Shown: positions 6,969 to 12,650 of the stretch, one piece after another | Layout: the number at the start of each line of letters is the position of its first letter | How positions within the stretch are numbered: position 1 is the stretch's first letter | Assembly: GCA_030698645.1 (NCBI GenBank) | Contig: JAUYMV010000474.1 | Span: 1-12,650, forward strand | Reading direction: 5' to 3' | DNA: 12,650 nt | From: Mesorhizobium sp. | GTDB taxonomy: Bacteria > Pseudomonadota > Alphaproteobacteria > Rhizobiales > Rhizobiaceae | Position numbers and translations under genes: made by a program | Notes under the pieces: model-generated | The model's input: the letters and a program-made list of their open reading frames with translations, nothing else | What the model was told of the DNA's origin: nothing | The model's database searches: none

Positions 6969-7739
6969 ATGGGAATGGTCGAAGGAAAGATCGCACTGGT
7001 GACCGGCTCGGGTGCCGGCATCGGCCGCGCGACAGCGCTGAAGTTTGCCGCCGAAGGCGCCAAGGTCGTCGTATCGGACGTCAATATCGAGGGCGGCAAG
7101 GAGACCGTCGCCGCGATCGTCGCGCAAGGCGGCGAAGCCATCTTCTTCGCCGCCGACATCTCCAAGGCGGCCGACGTGGCCGCCCTGATCGCCAAGACGG
7201 TCGAAACCTACGGCCGGCTCGACTGCGCGTGCAACAATGCCGGAATCGAAGGCAAGATCGCGCCTTTCGCCGAGCAGACGGAAGCCAATTTCGACAACAT
7301 CCTCTCGGTCAACGCCAAGGGCACGTTCCTGTGCCTGAGAGCGGAAATCCAGCAGATGCTCACCCAGGGCGGCGGCGCCATCGTCAACCTCGCCTCGATC
7401 GCCGGCCTGATCGGATTCCCCGGCCTGTCGCCCTATGTCGCCTCCAAGCACGCGGTCAACGGACTGACCAAGAATGCGGCGCTGGAATATGCCAAGCAGG
7501 GCATTCGCGTGAACTCGGTCTGCCCCGGCGGCATCGACACGCGCATGCTCGATTCGCTGGCGACCCAGGCGACCGCCGGCACCGCCAGCGCGCATGAGAT
7601 GATGGACCCGCTGCATCCGATCGGTCGCATCGGCACGCCGGACGAGGTCGCCGAACTGATCGTCTGGCTCTGCTCGCCGCGCGCCTCCTTCATGACCGGC
7701 ACCAACATTCCGGTCGATGGCGGCTACGTGGCGCAATAG
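6969..7739 (+). CDS. Short-chain dehydrogenase/reductase (SDR), NAD-type
   Basis: A 256-residue classical SDR, the usual subunit length. The N-terminal Rossmann motif is TGSGAGIG (12-19), the NNAG motif is at 89-92, and the catalytic Ser-Tyr-Lys set is S143, Y156 and K160 (YVASK). The C-terminal PVDGGYVAQ is also standard. D37 at the end of the second beta strand suggests preference for NAD(H) over NADP(H). The substrate cannot be read from sequence: relatives are annotated variously as 3-oxoacyl-ACP reductases, glucose dehydrogenases or cyclopentanol-type dehydrogenases. The ATG is preceded by an AAAGGCG stretch; an internal ATG two codons later is an alternative. A perfect FNR box at 6893-6906 points to a low-oxygen role, perhaps reoxidising NADH. 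A strong terminator follows at 7763-7794. Confidence 0.88.
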   Translation: MGMVEGKIALVTGSGAGIGRATALKFAAEGAKVVVSDVNIEGGKETVAAIVAQGGEAIFFAADISKAADVAALIAKTVETYGRLDCACNNAGIEGKIAPFAEQTEANFDNILSVNAKGTFLCLRAEIQQMLTQGGGAIVNLASIAGLIGFPGLSPYVASKHAVNGLTKNAALEYAKQGIRVNSVCPGGIDTRMLDSLATQATAGTASAHEMMDPLHPIGRIGTPDEVAELIVWLCSPRASFMTGTNIPVDGGYVAQ

Positions 7740-7762
7740 GCGGAACGCGGATCGCGAAACGG

Positions 7763-7794
7763 AAAAGGGCGGCTCCGCGAGGAGCCGCCCTTTT
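7763..7794. terminator. Rho-independent terminator, probably bidirectional
   Basis: A perfect inverted repeat: the arm at 7767-7776 (GGGCGGCTCC), a GCGA loop at 7777-7780, and the arm at 7781-7790. It is flanked by AAAA before and TTTT after, so a transcript from either strand ends in U residues. It lies between the converging dehydrogenase and host-attachment genes and should end both transcripts. Confidence 0.93.
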
Positions 7795-7814
7795 CGCTAC
7801 GACTGGCATGCCCA

Positions 7815-8219
7815 TCAATTGGCGGCGATGGCCTTCTCGATGGCGGCGACCGGGTGGCCGGTCAGATCCTTGGCCAGCTGGCCGACGATCTTTCCCTCCA
7901 GCGCGGCGTGGAAATGCTTGCGCATTTCGCCCAGCGTGCGCGGGTCGGCGATCAGGAACAGATGCTCGAACTTGCCGTCGAGCGCCTGCTTGTTGAGATA
8001 GGCGACCGCCGAGGCGGCGAAGTCGTCCTCCTGCAGGCGCGAACTGTCGGGATTGGCGGAGCTGCTGTGGTGACGGCTGCCGGAGCCGGTATTGTCGGCA
8101 TCGACTTCGGCATGCGGGACCTGCACGAGCTCGATGTTCGGCTCCATCGCCTTGTTGCGGAACACCAGCAGCTTCTCGCCATCGACGACGGCGACCGTCG
8201 CTCCGTTCGGTAGTATCAT
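7815..8219 (-). CDS. Host attachment family protein
   Basis: A 134-residue protein I place in the family named 'protein required for attachment to host cells' (Host_attach). Supporting stretches are the N-terminal strand ATVAVVDGEKLLVF, ADPRTLGEMR at 91-100, and the C-terminal KDLTGHPVAAIEKAI. The fold is thought to resemble the middle domain of release factor eRF1. The family name derives from plant-associated bacteria, but its biochemical role is unknown and many members lie in free-living species. There is no signal peptide or membrane segment, so it is probably cytoplasmic. A low-complexity His/Ser patch occurs near residues 46-60 (SGSRHHSSS). The ATG at 8219 follows CTGGAG about 8 bases upstream, which favours it over an in-frame start at 8264. 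It sits 106 bases downstream of the FixK-like gene on the same strand and may be co-transcribed; I see no FNR box in that gap. Confidence 0.8.
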   Translation of the reverse strand: MILPNGATVAVVDGEKLLVFRNKAMEPNIELVQVPHAEVDADNTGSGSRHHSSSANPDSSRLQEDDFAASAVAYLNKQALDGKFEHLFLIADPRTLGEMRKHFHAALEGKIVGQLAKDLTGHPVAAIEKAIAAN

Positions 8220-8325
8220 GAAAACTCTCCAGTTTAGGTTGGGTTCGCGTCGCCTGAACCTCATGCGCGCCGCGATGCGGCGGCCGGATGGCTGCGAGGC
8301 ATGTCCGCCATAACGTTCGCGGCGG

Positions 8326-8976
8326 TCATTCGTTCATTTTGCGCAAGGCGCCAAGCTTCACGATCTCCACGCAGCGTACGCCGCAAAGCCGGATGATGCC
8401 CTTTTCCCTCAGCTTGGAAAAGGCGCGCGACACCGTTTCGATAGTCAGCCCAAGATAGTCGCCGATATCTGTGCGCGACATCGGCAGGTCGATCCGCTCC
8501 GCGCCGCCCTGGCGGTCGGCGATATCGAGCAGAAATGCCGCGACACGCTCGATGGCGTTCTGCCGGCCGAGCACGAGCAGATGCTCCTGCGCGCGCGTCA
8601 GGCTGCGCAGCGCCAGCGGCAGCAGTTCGCGGGACATGTCGATCCGGCCGGTCGTCGCGAATATGCGGATGCTCGCGCCGGTGATCGCTTCGGCGAAGAA
8701 ATGGTGCCGCGCCGAGGCATCGAAACCGAATGTCTCGCCAGCCAGATGGAAGGCGCTGATCTGCCGGCGGCCATCGGCGAGCAGGCGGTAGACGCGCACG
8801 GCGCCGAATTCGATCTGATAGAGGCCGACGGCCTTCTCGCCCTGCGCGTAGATCTCCGAGCCGGCCGGGAAGAAGCAGACCTGATCCATCGGCGGCGTCG
8901 CCGCGCCGCGGGCCGGAAATTGCGTCATGCCGGGAAGGATGGGGAGCATGATGTGCGGGTTGGACTGAGCGAGCAT
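8326..8976 (-). CDS. Crp/Fnr-family regulator, FixK-like (no N-terminal cysteine cluster)
   Basis: A 216-residue Crp/Fnr regulator with the cyclic-nucleotide-binding-like barrel at about residues 30-115, a dimer helix (RAQEHLLVLGRQNAIERVAA) and a winged helix containing DYLGLTIETVSR. Recognition residues E180, S183 and R184 equal those of FNR and FixK, so it should bind TTGA-type half-sites like those in this window. Unlike FnrL it has no C-x2-C-x7-C cluster. Its only cysteines are C34, C198 and C202, so it is not expected to hold the FNR iron-sulfur cluster. FixK proteins are usually controlled at transcription by FixLJ or a similar system, and some are modulated by a C-terminal-domain cysteine; C198 and C202 lie in a comparable region. 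I chose the ATG at 8976 because GGAGG sits 8 bases before it. Upstream in-frame starts at 8991 (ATG) and 9030 (GTG) lack such a site. It lies just downstream of cbbR on the same strand. Confidence 0.85.
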   Translation of the reverse strand: MLAQSNPHIMLPILPGMTQFPARGAATPPMDQVCFFPAGSEIYAQGEKAVGLYQIEFGAVRVYRLLADGRRQISAFHLAGETFGFDASARHHFFAEAITGASIRIFATTGRIDMSRELLPLALRSLTRAQEHLLVLGRQNAIERVAAFLLDIADRQGGAERIDLPMSRTDIGDYLGLTIETVSRAFSKLREKGIIRLCGVRCVEIVKLGALRKMNE

Positions 8977-9058
8977 GGCGGGGGCCTCCATCGGTCTGAT
9001 GAAGCATGTGTCGCGCAATCCCCGGCACACCGAAATTCGGTTATGTCCCTACGGGTAT

Positions 9059-9066
9059 GTACGTAG
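9059..9066. promoter_or_regulatory. Possible FixJ-type site upstream of the FixK-like gene
   Basis: GTACGTAG matches the GTAMGTAG core that I recall for high-affinity FixJ binding in rhizobia. It is 83-90 bases before the start of the FixK-like gene, a plausible promoter distance. An 8-base match can arise by chance, and no FixL or FixJ gene is in the window, so this is tentative. Confidence 0.3.
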
Positions 9067-9106
9067 CGTGACCGCGGCGACTGCGTCAGCCGCGCGAGCC
9101 GCCCGG

Positions 9107-10045
9107 CTAGGAAGACAGGTCCGGATAGAGCTTGCCGAAAAGCGGCAGGTGTATCGCCCCCTTGCGCATCAGGAAGCCCTCGAAGGCGACCATGGCGGGC
9201 GTCATTCCGCGGTCGCTGCGCGTGACCGCGAACCACTGCCGCCTGATCGGCATTCCGACCACGTCGAGCAGGGCAAGGCGGCCGGCCTCGAGTTCCGCTT
9301 CGATCGTATGCGCGGAGATGAAGGCGATCCCCAGACCCGCCATGACCGACTGCTTGATGGTCTCGTTCGAATCCATCTCGATGGCGGGCCTTTCGAGCCA
9401 GCCGGACAGTTCACGCATGAATATCTCCATGGAGATGCGCGTGCCGGAACCCTGCTCGCGCATGAGAAAGGATTCGCGCGCGATCTCTTCCTTGGCGATG
9501 TCGCGCCTGTGCACCATGGGATGATCGGGCGCGGCGATGATGACCAGCGGATGATCGCCGAAAACGACCGCGCGCACCGGAACGTGCGGTGGCGGGCGCC
9601 CCATCAGCGCGATGTCGATGTCGTGGTCCTGCAGCCGTTCGATCGTCTCGGCCCGGTTGCCGACCGCGAGCTTCATCTCGATGTCGGGAAACTCCGCGAT
9701 GAAGGCCGCCATCAGTCGTGGGGCGAAGTATTTGGCGGTCGAGACGACACCGAGCCGCAGGCTGCCGCGTCTGACGCCCTTGATCGCGTCGATCTCGTCG
9801 GCCAGCGCGCGCAGCCGCTCCTCGATCGCCTGGGCGGCGTCGAGAACGGCCAGGCCCGCCGTGGTCGGCCGCATGCCGTCGGGCGTGCGGTCGAAAAGTG
9901 TCAAGCCGGTCGACGCTTCGATCTGCTTGAGCTGGAGGGTCACCGCCGGCGGGGTGAGGCCCAGTTCGGCGGCGGCACTGACGATCTTGCCGTGCTTGCG
10001 GATCGCGGCGACCGCACGAAACTGCCTGAGACTGATATTGCGCAT
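9107..10045 (-). CDS. cbbR: LysR-type regulator of CO2 fixation (CbbR)
   Basis: A 312-residue LysR-family regulator. CbbR activates CBB genes and responds to metabolites such as RuBP or to redox carriers through its C-terminal domain. The N-terminal winged helix-turn-helix spans about residues 4-63 (ISLRQFRAVAAIRKHGKIVSA, shown in part, then LTPPAVTLQLKQIE and FDRT). The substrate-binding-like domain follows from about residue 90 (GSLRLGVVSTAKYFAPRLM), a stretch I recognise as CbbR-like. Position supports the name: it diverges from cbbF across 120 AT-rich bases holding a LysR-type palindrome. The ATG at 10045 is preceded directly by an in-frame TTG; the nearest GGAG is about 21 bases upstream, so the ribosome site is weak. 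Confidence 0.93.
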   Translation of the reverse strand: MRNISLRQFRAVAAIRKHGKIVSAAAELGLTPPAVTLQLKQIEASTGLTLFDRTPDGMRPTTAGLAVLDAAQAIEERLRALADEIDAIKGVRRGSLRLGVVSTAKYFAPRLMAAFIAEFPDIEMKLAVGNRAETIERLQDHDIDIALMGRPPPHVPVRAVVFGDHPLVIIAAPDHPMVHRRDIAKEEIARESFLMREQGSGTRISMEIFMRELSGWLERPAIEMDSNETIKQSVMAGLGIAFISAHTIEAELEAGRLALLDVVGMPIRRQWFAVTRSDRGMTPAMVAFEGFLMRKGAIHLPLFGKLYPDLSS

Positions 10046-10051
10046 CAATTC

Positions 10052-10068
10052 AGTAATTTTTTTTTACT
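10052..10068. promoter_or_regulatory. Probable CbbR operator (T-N11-A palindrome)
   Basis: AGTAA (10052-10056) and TTACT (10064-10068) form an inverted repeat around seven T residues. It contains T-N11-A (10054, 10066), the LysR core, and fits the TNA-N7/8-TNA form reported for CbbR sites. A second TTTTACT recurs at 10089-10095, 27 bases on, and TTA-N8-TAA at 10084-10097 could be an activation site nearer cbbF. The first site begins 7 bases from the cbbR start codon, so binding would be expected to repress cbbR. Confidence 0.65.
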
Positions 10069-10165
10069 CCAGATGTAAAGATATTAAATTTTACTAACTT
10101 TCAACCGGGTGCTTCTCTCGCCCTGCCGCACGAAGCGACTGCGCTTTGCGGCACGGGAGGAGATC

Positions 10166-11212
10166 ATGGCCGCATCGACGCTGGACGCGTTCCTGGATTC
10201 GCATGCGCTGGCACGCGACGGCCGCGCCGAACTGGTCGAGATCGTGCGCGCCATCGCCAATGCCTCGATCAAGGTGCGCAACGTCATCAACCAGGGCGCG
10301 CTCGGCGCGGCCTTCGCCGGCACGCGCGGCGGCGCAAACGCGACGGGCGACACGCAGAAGGATCTCGACGTCCACGCCGACACGGTGTTTCTCGACGCGC
10401 TGCGCGGGGCACCCGTCGCGCTCTACGGGTCGGAGGAACTCGACCATCCGGTCCTGCTCAATCCCGCCGCGCGGCTCGCCGTGGCGATCGATCCGCTCGA
10501 CGGCTCGTCGAACATCGACACCAATCTGTCGATCGGCACGATCTTTTCCGTTCTGCCGGTCCTTGGCGATCCGCTGGCGGAGCCGGACAGGACCTTCCTG
10601 CAGCCCGGCCGCGTCCAGCTCGCCGCCGGCTTCGTCATCTATGGGCCGCAACTGGCAATCGTGCTGACGCTCGGCAGCGGAACGCATGTCTTCGTCTTTT
10701 CCACCCGGCTCGGCGCGTTCGTGCAGGCTTACGAAAGCCGCACGATCGACCGCCGGGCGCATGAATTCGCCATCAATGCCTCGAACTACCGGCACTGGTA
10801 CGAGGCGGTCAGGCTCTACATCGACGATTGCCTGAAGGGCGCCGAAGGCCCGCGCGAGCGCGATTTCAACATGCGCTGGAACGCGTCTCTCGTCTCGGAG
10901 GCCTATCGCATCCTGATGCGCGGCGGCGTGTTCCTCTATCCGGCCGACCAGCGCAAGGGTTACGGGCATGGACGGCTGCGGCTCGTCTACGAGGCCAATC
11001 CGATCGCCATGCTGGTCGAGCAGGCCGGCGGTTCGGCAACCGACACGGTGCACGACATTCTCGATCTGGTGCCCGAGGGGCTGCACCAGCGCACACCGCT
11101 GGTGTTCGGCGCGGCCAAGGAGGTGGCGCGCATCGCGCGCTATCACACCGAGCCGAGCCTGATCGGCGAACGCTCGCCCCTGTTCGGCAATCGCGGCCTG
11201 TTCCGGGCCTGA
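10166..11212 (+). CDS. cbbF: Class I fructose-1,6-bisphosphatase (CbbF)
   Basis: A 348-residue cytoplasmic enzyme that hydrolyses fructose-1,6-bisphosphate (bacterial CBB forms often also sedoheptulose-1,7-bisphosphate) in RuBP regeneration. The metal-binding signature D109-PLDGSSNID (109-118), the upstream acidic YGSEEL (87-92) and GDTQKDLDVHAD are characteristic of class I FBPase. The C-terminal sugar-phosphate-binding region is visible from about residue 235 (FNMRWNASLVSEAYRIL) through GGVFLYPADQRKGYG. I chose the ATG at 10166 because GGGAGGAG (10155-10162) lies just before it; an in-frame upstream start at 10109 has no such site. It is the first gene of the plus-strand operon, and its stop is 8 bases from the cbbP start. 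Confidence 0.95.
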   Translation: MAASTLDAFLDSHALARDGRAELVEIVRAIANASIKVRNVINQGALGAAFAGTRGGANATGDTQKDLDVHADTVFLDALRGAPVALYGSEELDHPVLLNPAARLAVAIDPLDGSSNIDTNLSIGTIFSVLPVLGDPLAEPDRTFLQPGRVQLAAGFVIYGPQLAIVLTLGSGTHVFVFSTRLGAFVQAYESRTIDRRAHEFAINASNYRHWYEAVRLYIDDCLKGAEGPRERDFNMRWNASLVSEAYRILMRGGVFLYPADQRKGYGHGRLRLVYEANPIAMLVEQAGGSATDTVHDILDLVPEGLHQRTPLVFGAAKEVARIARYHTEPSLIGERSPLFGNRGLFRA

Positions 11213-11220
11213 GGCGCAGC

Positions 11221-12093
11221 ATGTCAGCAAAGCACCCCATCATCTCGATCACGGGCTCGTCGGGCGCCGGCACCACCTCGGTGAAGCGCATCTTCGAGCA
11301 GATCTTCCGGCGCGAGAAGGTCGAGGCGGCATTCATCGAGGGCGACGCGTTCCATCGCTACGACCGGGCGGGCATGAAGGAGAAGGTCGCGGCCGAGGAG
11401 AAGGCCGGCAATCCGAACTTCACGCATTTCAACGCCGCGGCGAACGAGCTCGAAATCCTCGACGAGGTTTTCGCCGAATATGGCCGCAAGGGCACGGGGC
11501 GGACGCGGCACTATGTGCATGACGACGCGGAAGCCGCCGAACTCGGCACCGCGCCCGGCACCTTCACCGAGTGGAAACCGTTCGAGCCGAGCGACCTGCT
11601 GTTCTACGAGGGGCTGCATGGCTGCGCGGTGACCGATACGGTCGACCTTGCGAGGCATGCGGACCTGAAGATCGGCGTCGTGCCGGTGATCAACCTGGAA
11701 TGGATCCAGAAAATCCACCGCGACCGCGCAACGCGCGGCTATTCGGCGGAGGCGGTGATGGACGTCATCCTGCGCCGGATGCCCGACTATGTGCGCTACA
11801 TCGTGCCGCAATTCGCGCTGACCAACATCAATTTCCAGCGCGTGCCGATCGTCGACACGTCGAACCCGTTCATCGCGCGCTGGATCCCGACGCCCGACGA
11901 ATCGATGCTGGTCATCCGCTTCGCCAATCCGCGCGGTATCGATTTTCCCTACCTGCTGTCGATGATCCCGTCGTCGTTCATGTCGCGGGCGAACTCGATC
12001 GTCGTGCCGGGCAACAAGCTCGACCTCGCCATGCAGCTGATCCTGACGCCGCTGATCCTGCAACTGATCGAACGCAAACGGCGCATGTCGTGA
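11221..12093 (+). CDS. cbbP: Phosphoribulokinase (CbbP)
   Basis: A 290-residue cytoplasmic kinase, the same length as the Rhodobacter enzyme, which phosphorylates ribulose-5-phosphate with ATP to give RuBP for Rubisco. The P-loop GSSGAGTTS is at 12-20. D42, H45 and R49 in EGDAFHRYDR match functional residues known from the R. sphaeroides enzyme. Near-identical blocks follow: RTRxYVHDDAEAA, LLFYEGLHG, KIGVVPVINLEWIQKIHRDR, and VPGNKLDLAMQLILTPLI near the C terminus. It is the octameric bacterial type, not the plant type. The ATG is preceded by GAGGCG overlapping the cbbF stop, which suggests translational coupling. The stop lies 10 bases from the next start. Confidence 0.97.
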   Translation: MSAKHPIISITGSSGAGTTSVKRIFEQIFRREKVEAAFIEGDAFHRYDRAGMKEKVAAEEKAGNPNFTHFNAAANELEILDEVFAEYGRKGTGRTRHYVHDDAEAAELGTAPGTFTEWKPFEPSDLLFYEGLHGCAVTDTVDLARHADLKIGVVPVINLEWIQKIHRDRATRGYSAEAVMDVILRRMPDYVRYIVPQFALTNINFQRVPIVDTSNPFIARWIPTPDESMLVIRFANPRGIDFPYLLSMIPSSFMSRANSIVVPGNKLDLAMQLILTPLILQLIERKRRMS

Positions 12094-12103
12094 GGAGGAT
12101 CGG

Positions 12104-12607
12104 ATGAACGCGGCGCCGCAGATCATAACTGGAATGACGGGCAAGACGGTCCTGGTGCGCGCGGATTTCGCCGAGGGCGTCAGCCGGGAACTGGCGCGCC
12201 TGGTCGCAGCACTTGCCAAGGCCGGCGCGCGCGTCGCCATCATCGCGGGCTTCGGGGCGCCGAGCGGCGACATCAATCCGGCGCTCAGCCTGCTGCGCTT
12301 CCGCACGCCGCTCGAAGCCGCGTCGCGGGTCAAGGTGACCTTCGTGCGCGACTGCGTCGGGCCGGTGGCCGAGGCAGGCCTCAACGCGGTGCCATTCGGC
12401 GAGGCGGCGCTGATGGAAAATCTGCGCTTCCATCCGGACTCGCGCCGCGACAGCCGCAATTTCGCGATCCGGCTCAGCGTGCTCGGCGACTATTTCGCGG
12501 TCACCGGGCCTGTTTCCAAGACGCCGGTCGGCTGGCTGAGCGCGCTTGGCGCCATGCTGCCCGCGCCGGACGGAATCGATTCCACGATCATCGCAGAGGG
12601 GAACTGA
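12104..12607 (+). CDS. Stand-alone phosphoglycerate kinase N-domain-like protein, probably non-catalytic
   Basis: A 167-residue protein resembling only the N-terminal (3-phosphoglycerate-binding) half of phosphoglycerate kinase, normally about 390-400 residues. Matching blocks in order are GKTVLVRADF (13-22; PGK has VRADFNVP), ALAKAGARVAIIAGFGAPSG (36-55; PGK ends SHxGRP), FVRDCVGP (80-87), LMENLRFHP (103-111; PGK LLENLRFH) and FAIRLSVLGDYFAV (120-133). Several substrate contacts are changed: the Asn after RADF is Ala23, His and Arg of the SHxGRP loop are Gly49 and Ala52, and the later HR pair is absent. R108 remains. The nucleotide-binding C-domain is missing entirely. The frame is open and ends at a proper stop, GAGGAGG (12092-12098) is an excellent ribosome site, and cbbA starts 2 bases later. 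It therefore looks expressed with the operon rather than decayed. Function unknown; a structural or regulatory role is possible, and a recently truncated cbbK is the alternative. Confidence 0.72.
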   Translation: MNAAPQIITGMTGKTVLVRADFAEGVSRELARLVAALAKAGARVAIIAGFGAPSGDINPALSLLRFRTPLEAASRVKVTFVRDCVGPVAEAGLNAVPFGEAALMENLRFHPDSRRDSRNFAIRLSVLGDYFAVTGPVSKTPVGWLSALGAMLPAPDGIDSTIIAEGN

Positions 12608-12609
12608 AC

Positions 12610-12650
12610 ATGGCCCGCATCACGCTTCGCCAGCTGCTCGACCATGCCGC
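12610..12650 (+). CDS. cbbA: Class II fructose-bisphosphate aldolase (CbbA), start only
   Basis: Only the first 13 codons are present (MARITLRQLLDHA), and the gene runs off the right edge. This start, with RQLLDHA, matches the opening of CbbA-type class II aldolases, zinc enzymes that condense dihydroxyacetone phosphate with glyceraldehyde-3-phosphate or erythrose-4-phosphate in the CBB cycle. AGAGGGGAA (12595-12603) is the ribosome site, and the ATG is 2 bases after the preceding stop. The call rests on a short match plus operon context. Confidence 0.8.
   Translation, partial: MARITLRQLLDHA

Noticed and set aside
6948..7736. A 262-codon minus-strand frame opposite the dehydrogenase.
   Set aside because: It mirrors the SDR gene almost end to end, has no ribosome site or family motif, and the SDR has all its catalytic residues.
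8269..8281. Small GCCGC-GAT-GCGGC inverted repeat between the FixK-like and host-attachment genes.
   Set aside because: Only five pairs, no T-tract, and such repeats are frequent in high-G+C DNA; not enough to call a terminator or operator.
8261..9028. A 255-codon minus-strand frame overlapping the FixK-like gene in another frame.
   Set aside because: Arginine- and proline-rich shadow; the 8326-8976 frame carries the complete Crp/Fnr domain set.
10828..11220. In-frame upstream extension of cbbP into cbbF, which would give a 421-residue protein.
   Set aside because: The extension is an out-of-frame reading of cbbF. The 290-residue form from 11221 matches the family length and has a ribosome site.
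1..12650. Signs of mobile elements, CRISPR arrays, tRNA or rRNA genes, or an attachment site.
   Set aside because: I found no transposase or integrase motif, no regularly spaced repeats and no tRNA-like fold; gene content and base use look uniform and chromosomal.

Overview
The window reads as chromosome of a high-G+C alphaproteobacterium, most likely Hyphomicrobiales or a Rhodobacter-like relative. The basis is an FnrL-type oxygen sensor, a cbb3 oxidase gene, an anaerobic coproporphyrinogen oxidase and a 290-residue phosphoribulokinase of the purple-bacterial type. It suggests an organism that respires at low oxygen and can fix CO2 by the Calvin-Benson-Bassham (CBB) cycle. I see no insertion sequence, CRISPR array, tRNA, rRNA or prophage, and no gene-free stretch above 300 bases.

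Positions 1-3148 are an oxygen-response block. The start of ccoN (minus, cut by the window edge) and a hemerythrin-domain gene (plus) diverge from one perfect FNR/FixK box. The hemerythrin gene runs tail-to-tail into fnrL (minus), and fnrL diverges from hemN (plus) around a second perfect box. Positions 3235-7739 hold an 897-residue Pat/PatZ-like protein (acyl-CoA synthetase fused to a GNAT acetyltransferase), a tandem universal stress protein behind a near-perfect FNR box, and a short-chain dehydrogenase behind another perfect box, ending in a strong hairpin terminator. Positions 7815-8976 (minus) carry a host-attachment-family protein and a second Crp/Fnr regulator that lacks the N-terminal cysteine cluster and resembles FixK.

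Positions 9107-12650 are a CBB cluster. cbbR (minus) diverges from a tight plus-strand operon: cbbF, cbbP, a 167-residue protein resembling only the N-terminal half of phosphoglycerate kinase, and the first codons of cbbA (class II fructose-bisphosphate aldolase). Gene spacings in the operon are 8, 10 and 2 bases.

The likely logic is that falling oxygen activates FnrL (through its iron-sulfur cluster) and possibly the FixK-like protein, which act at the TTGA-N6-TCAA boxes. This would switch on the high-affinity oxidase, an oxygen-binding hemerythrin, oxygen-independent haem synthesis, a stress protein and a dehydrogenase. CO2 fixation is controlled next door by CbbR. The most unusual item is the phosphoglycerate-kinase-like half protein: it is intact and well placed for translation, but it lacks the catalytic half and several substrate-binding residues.
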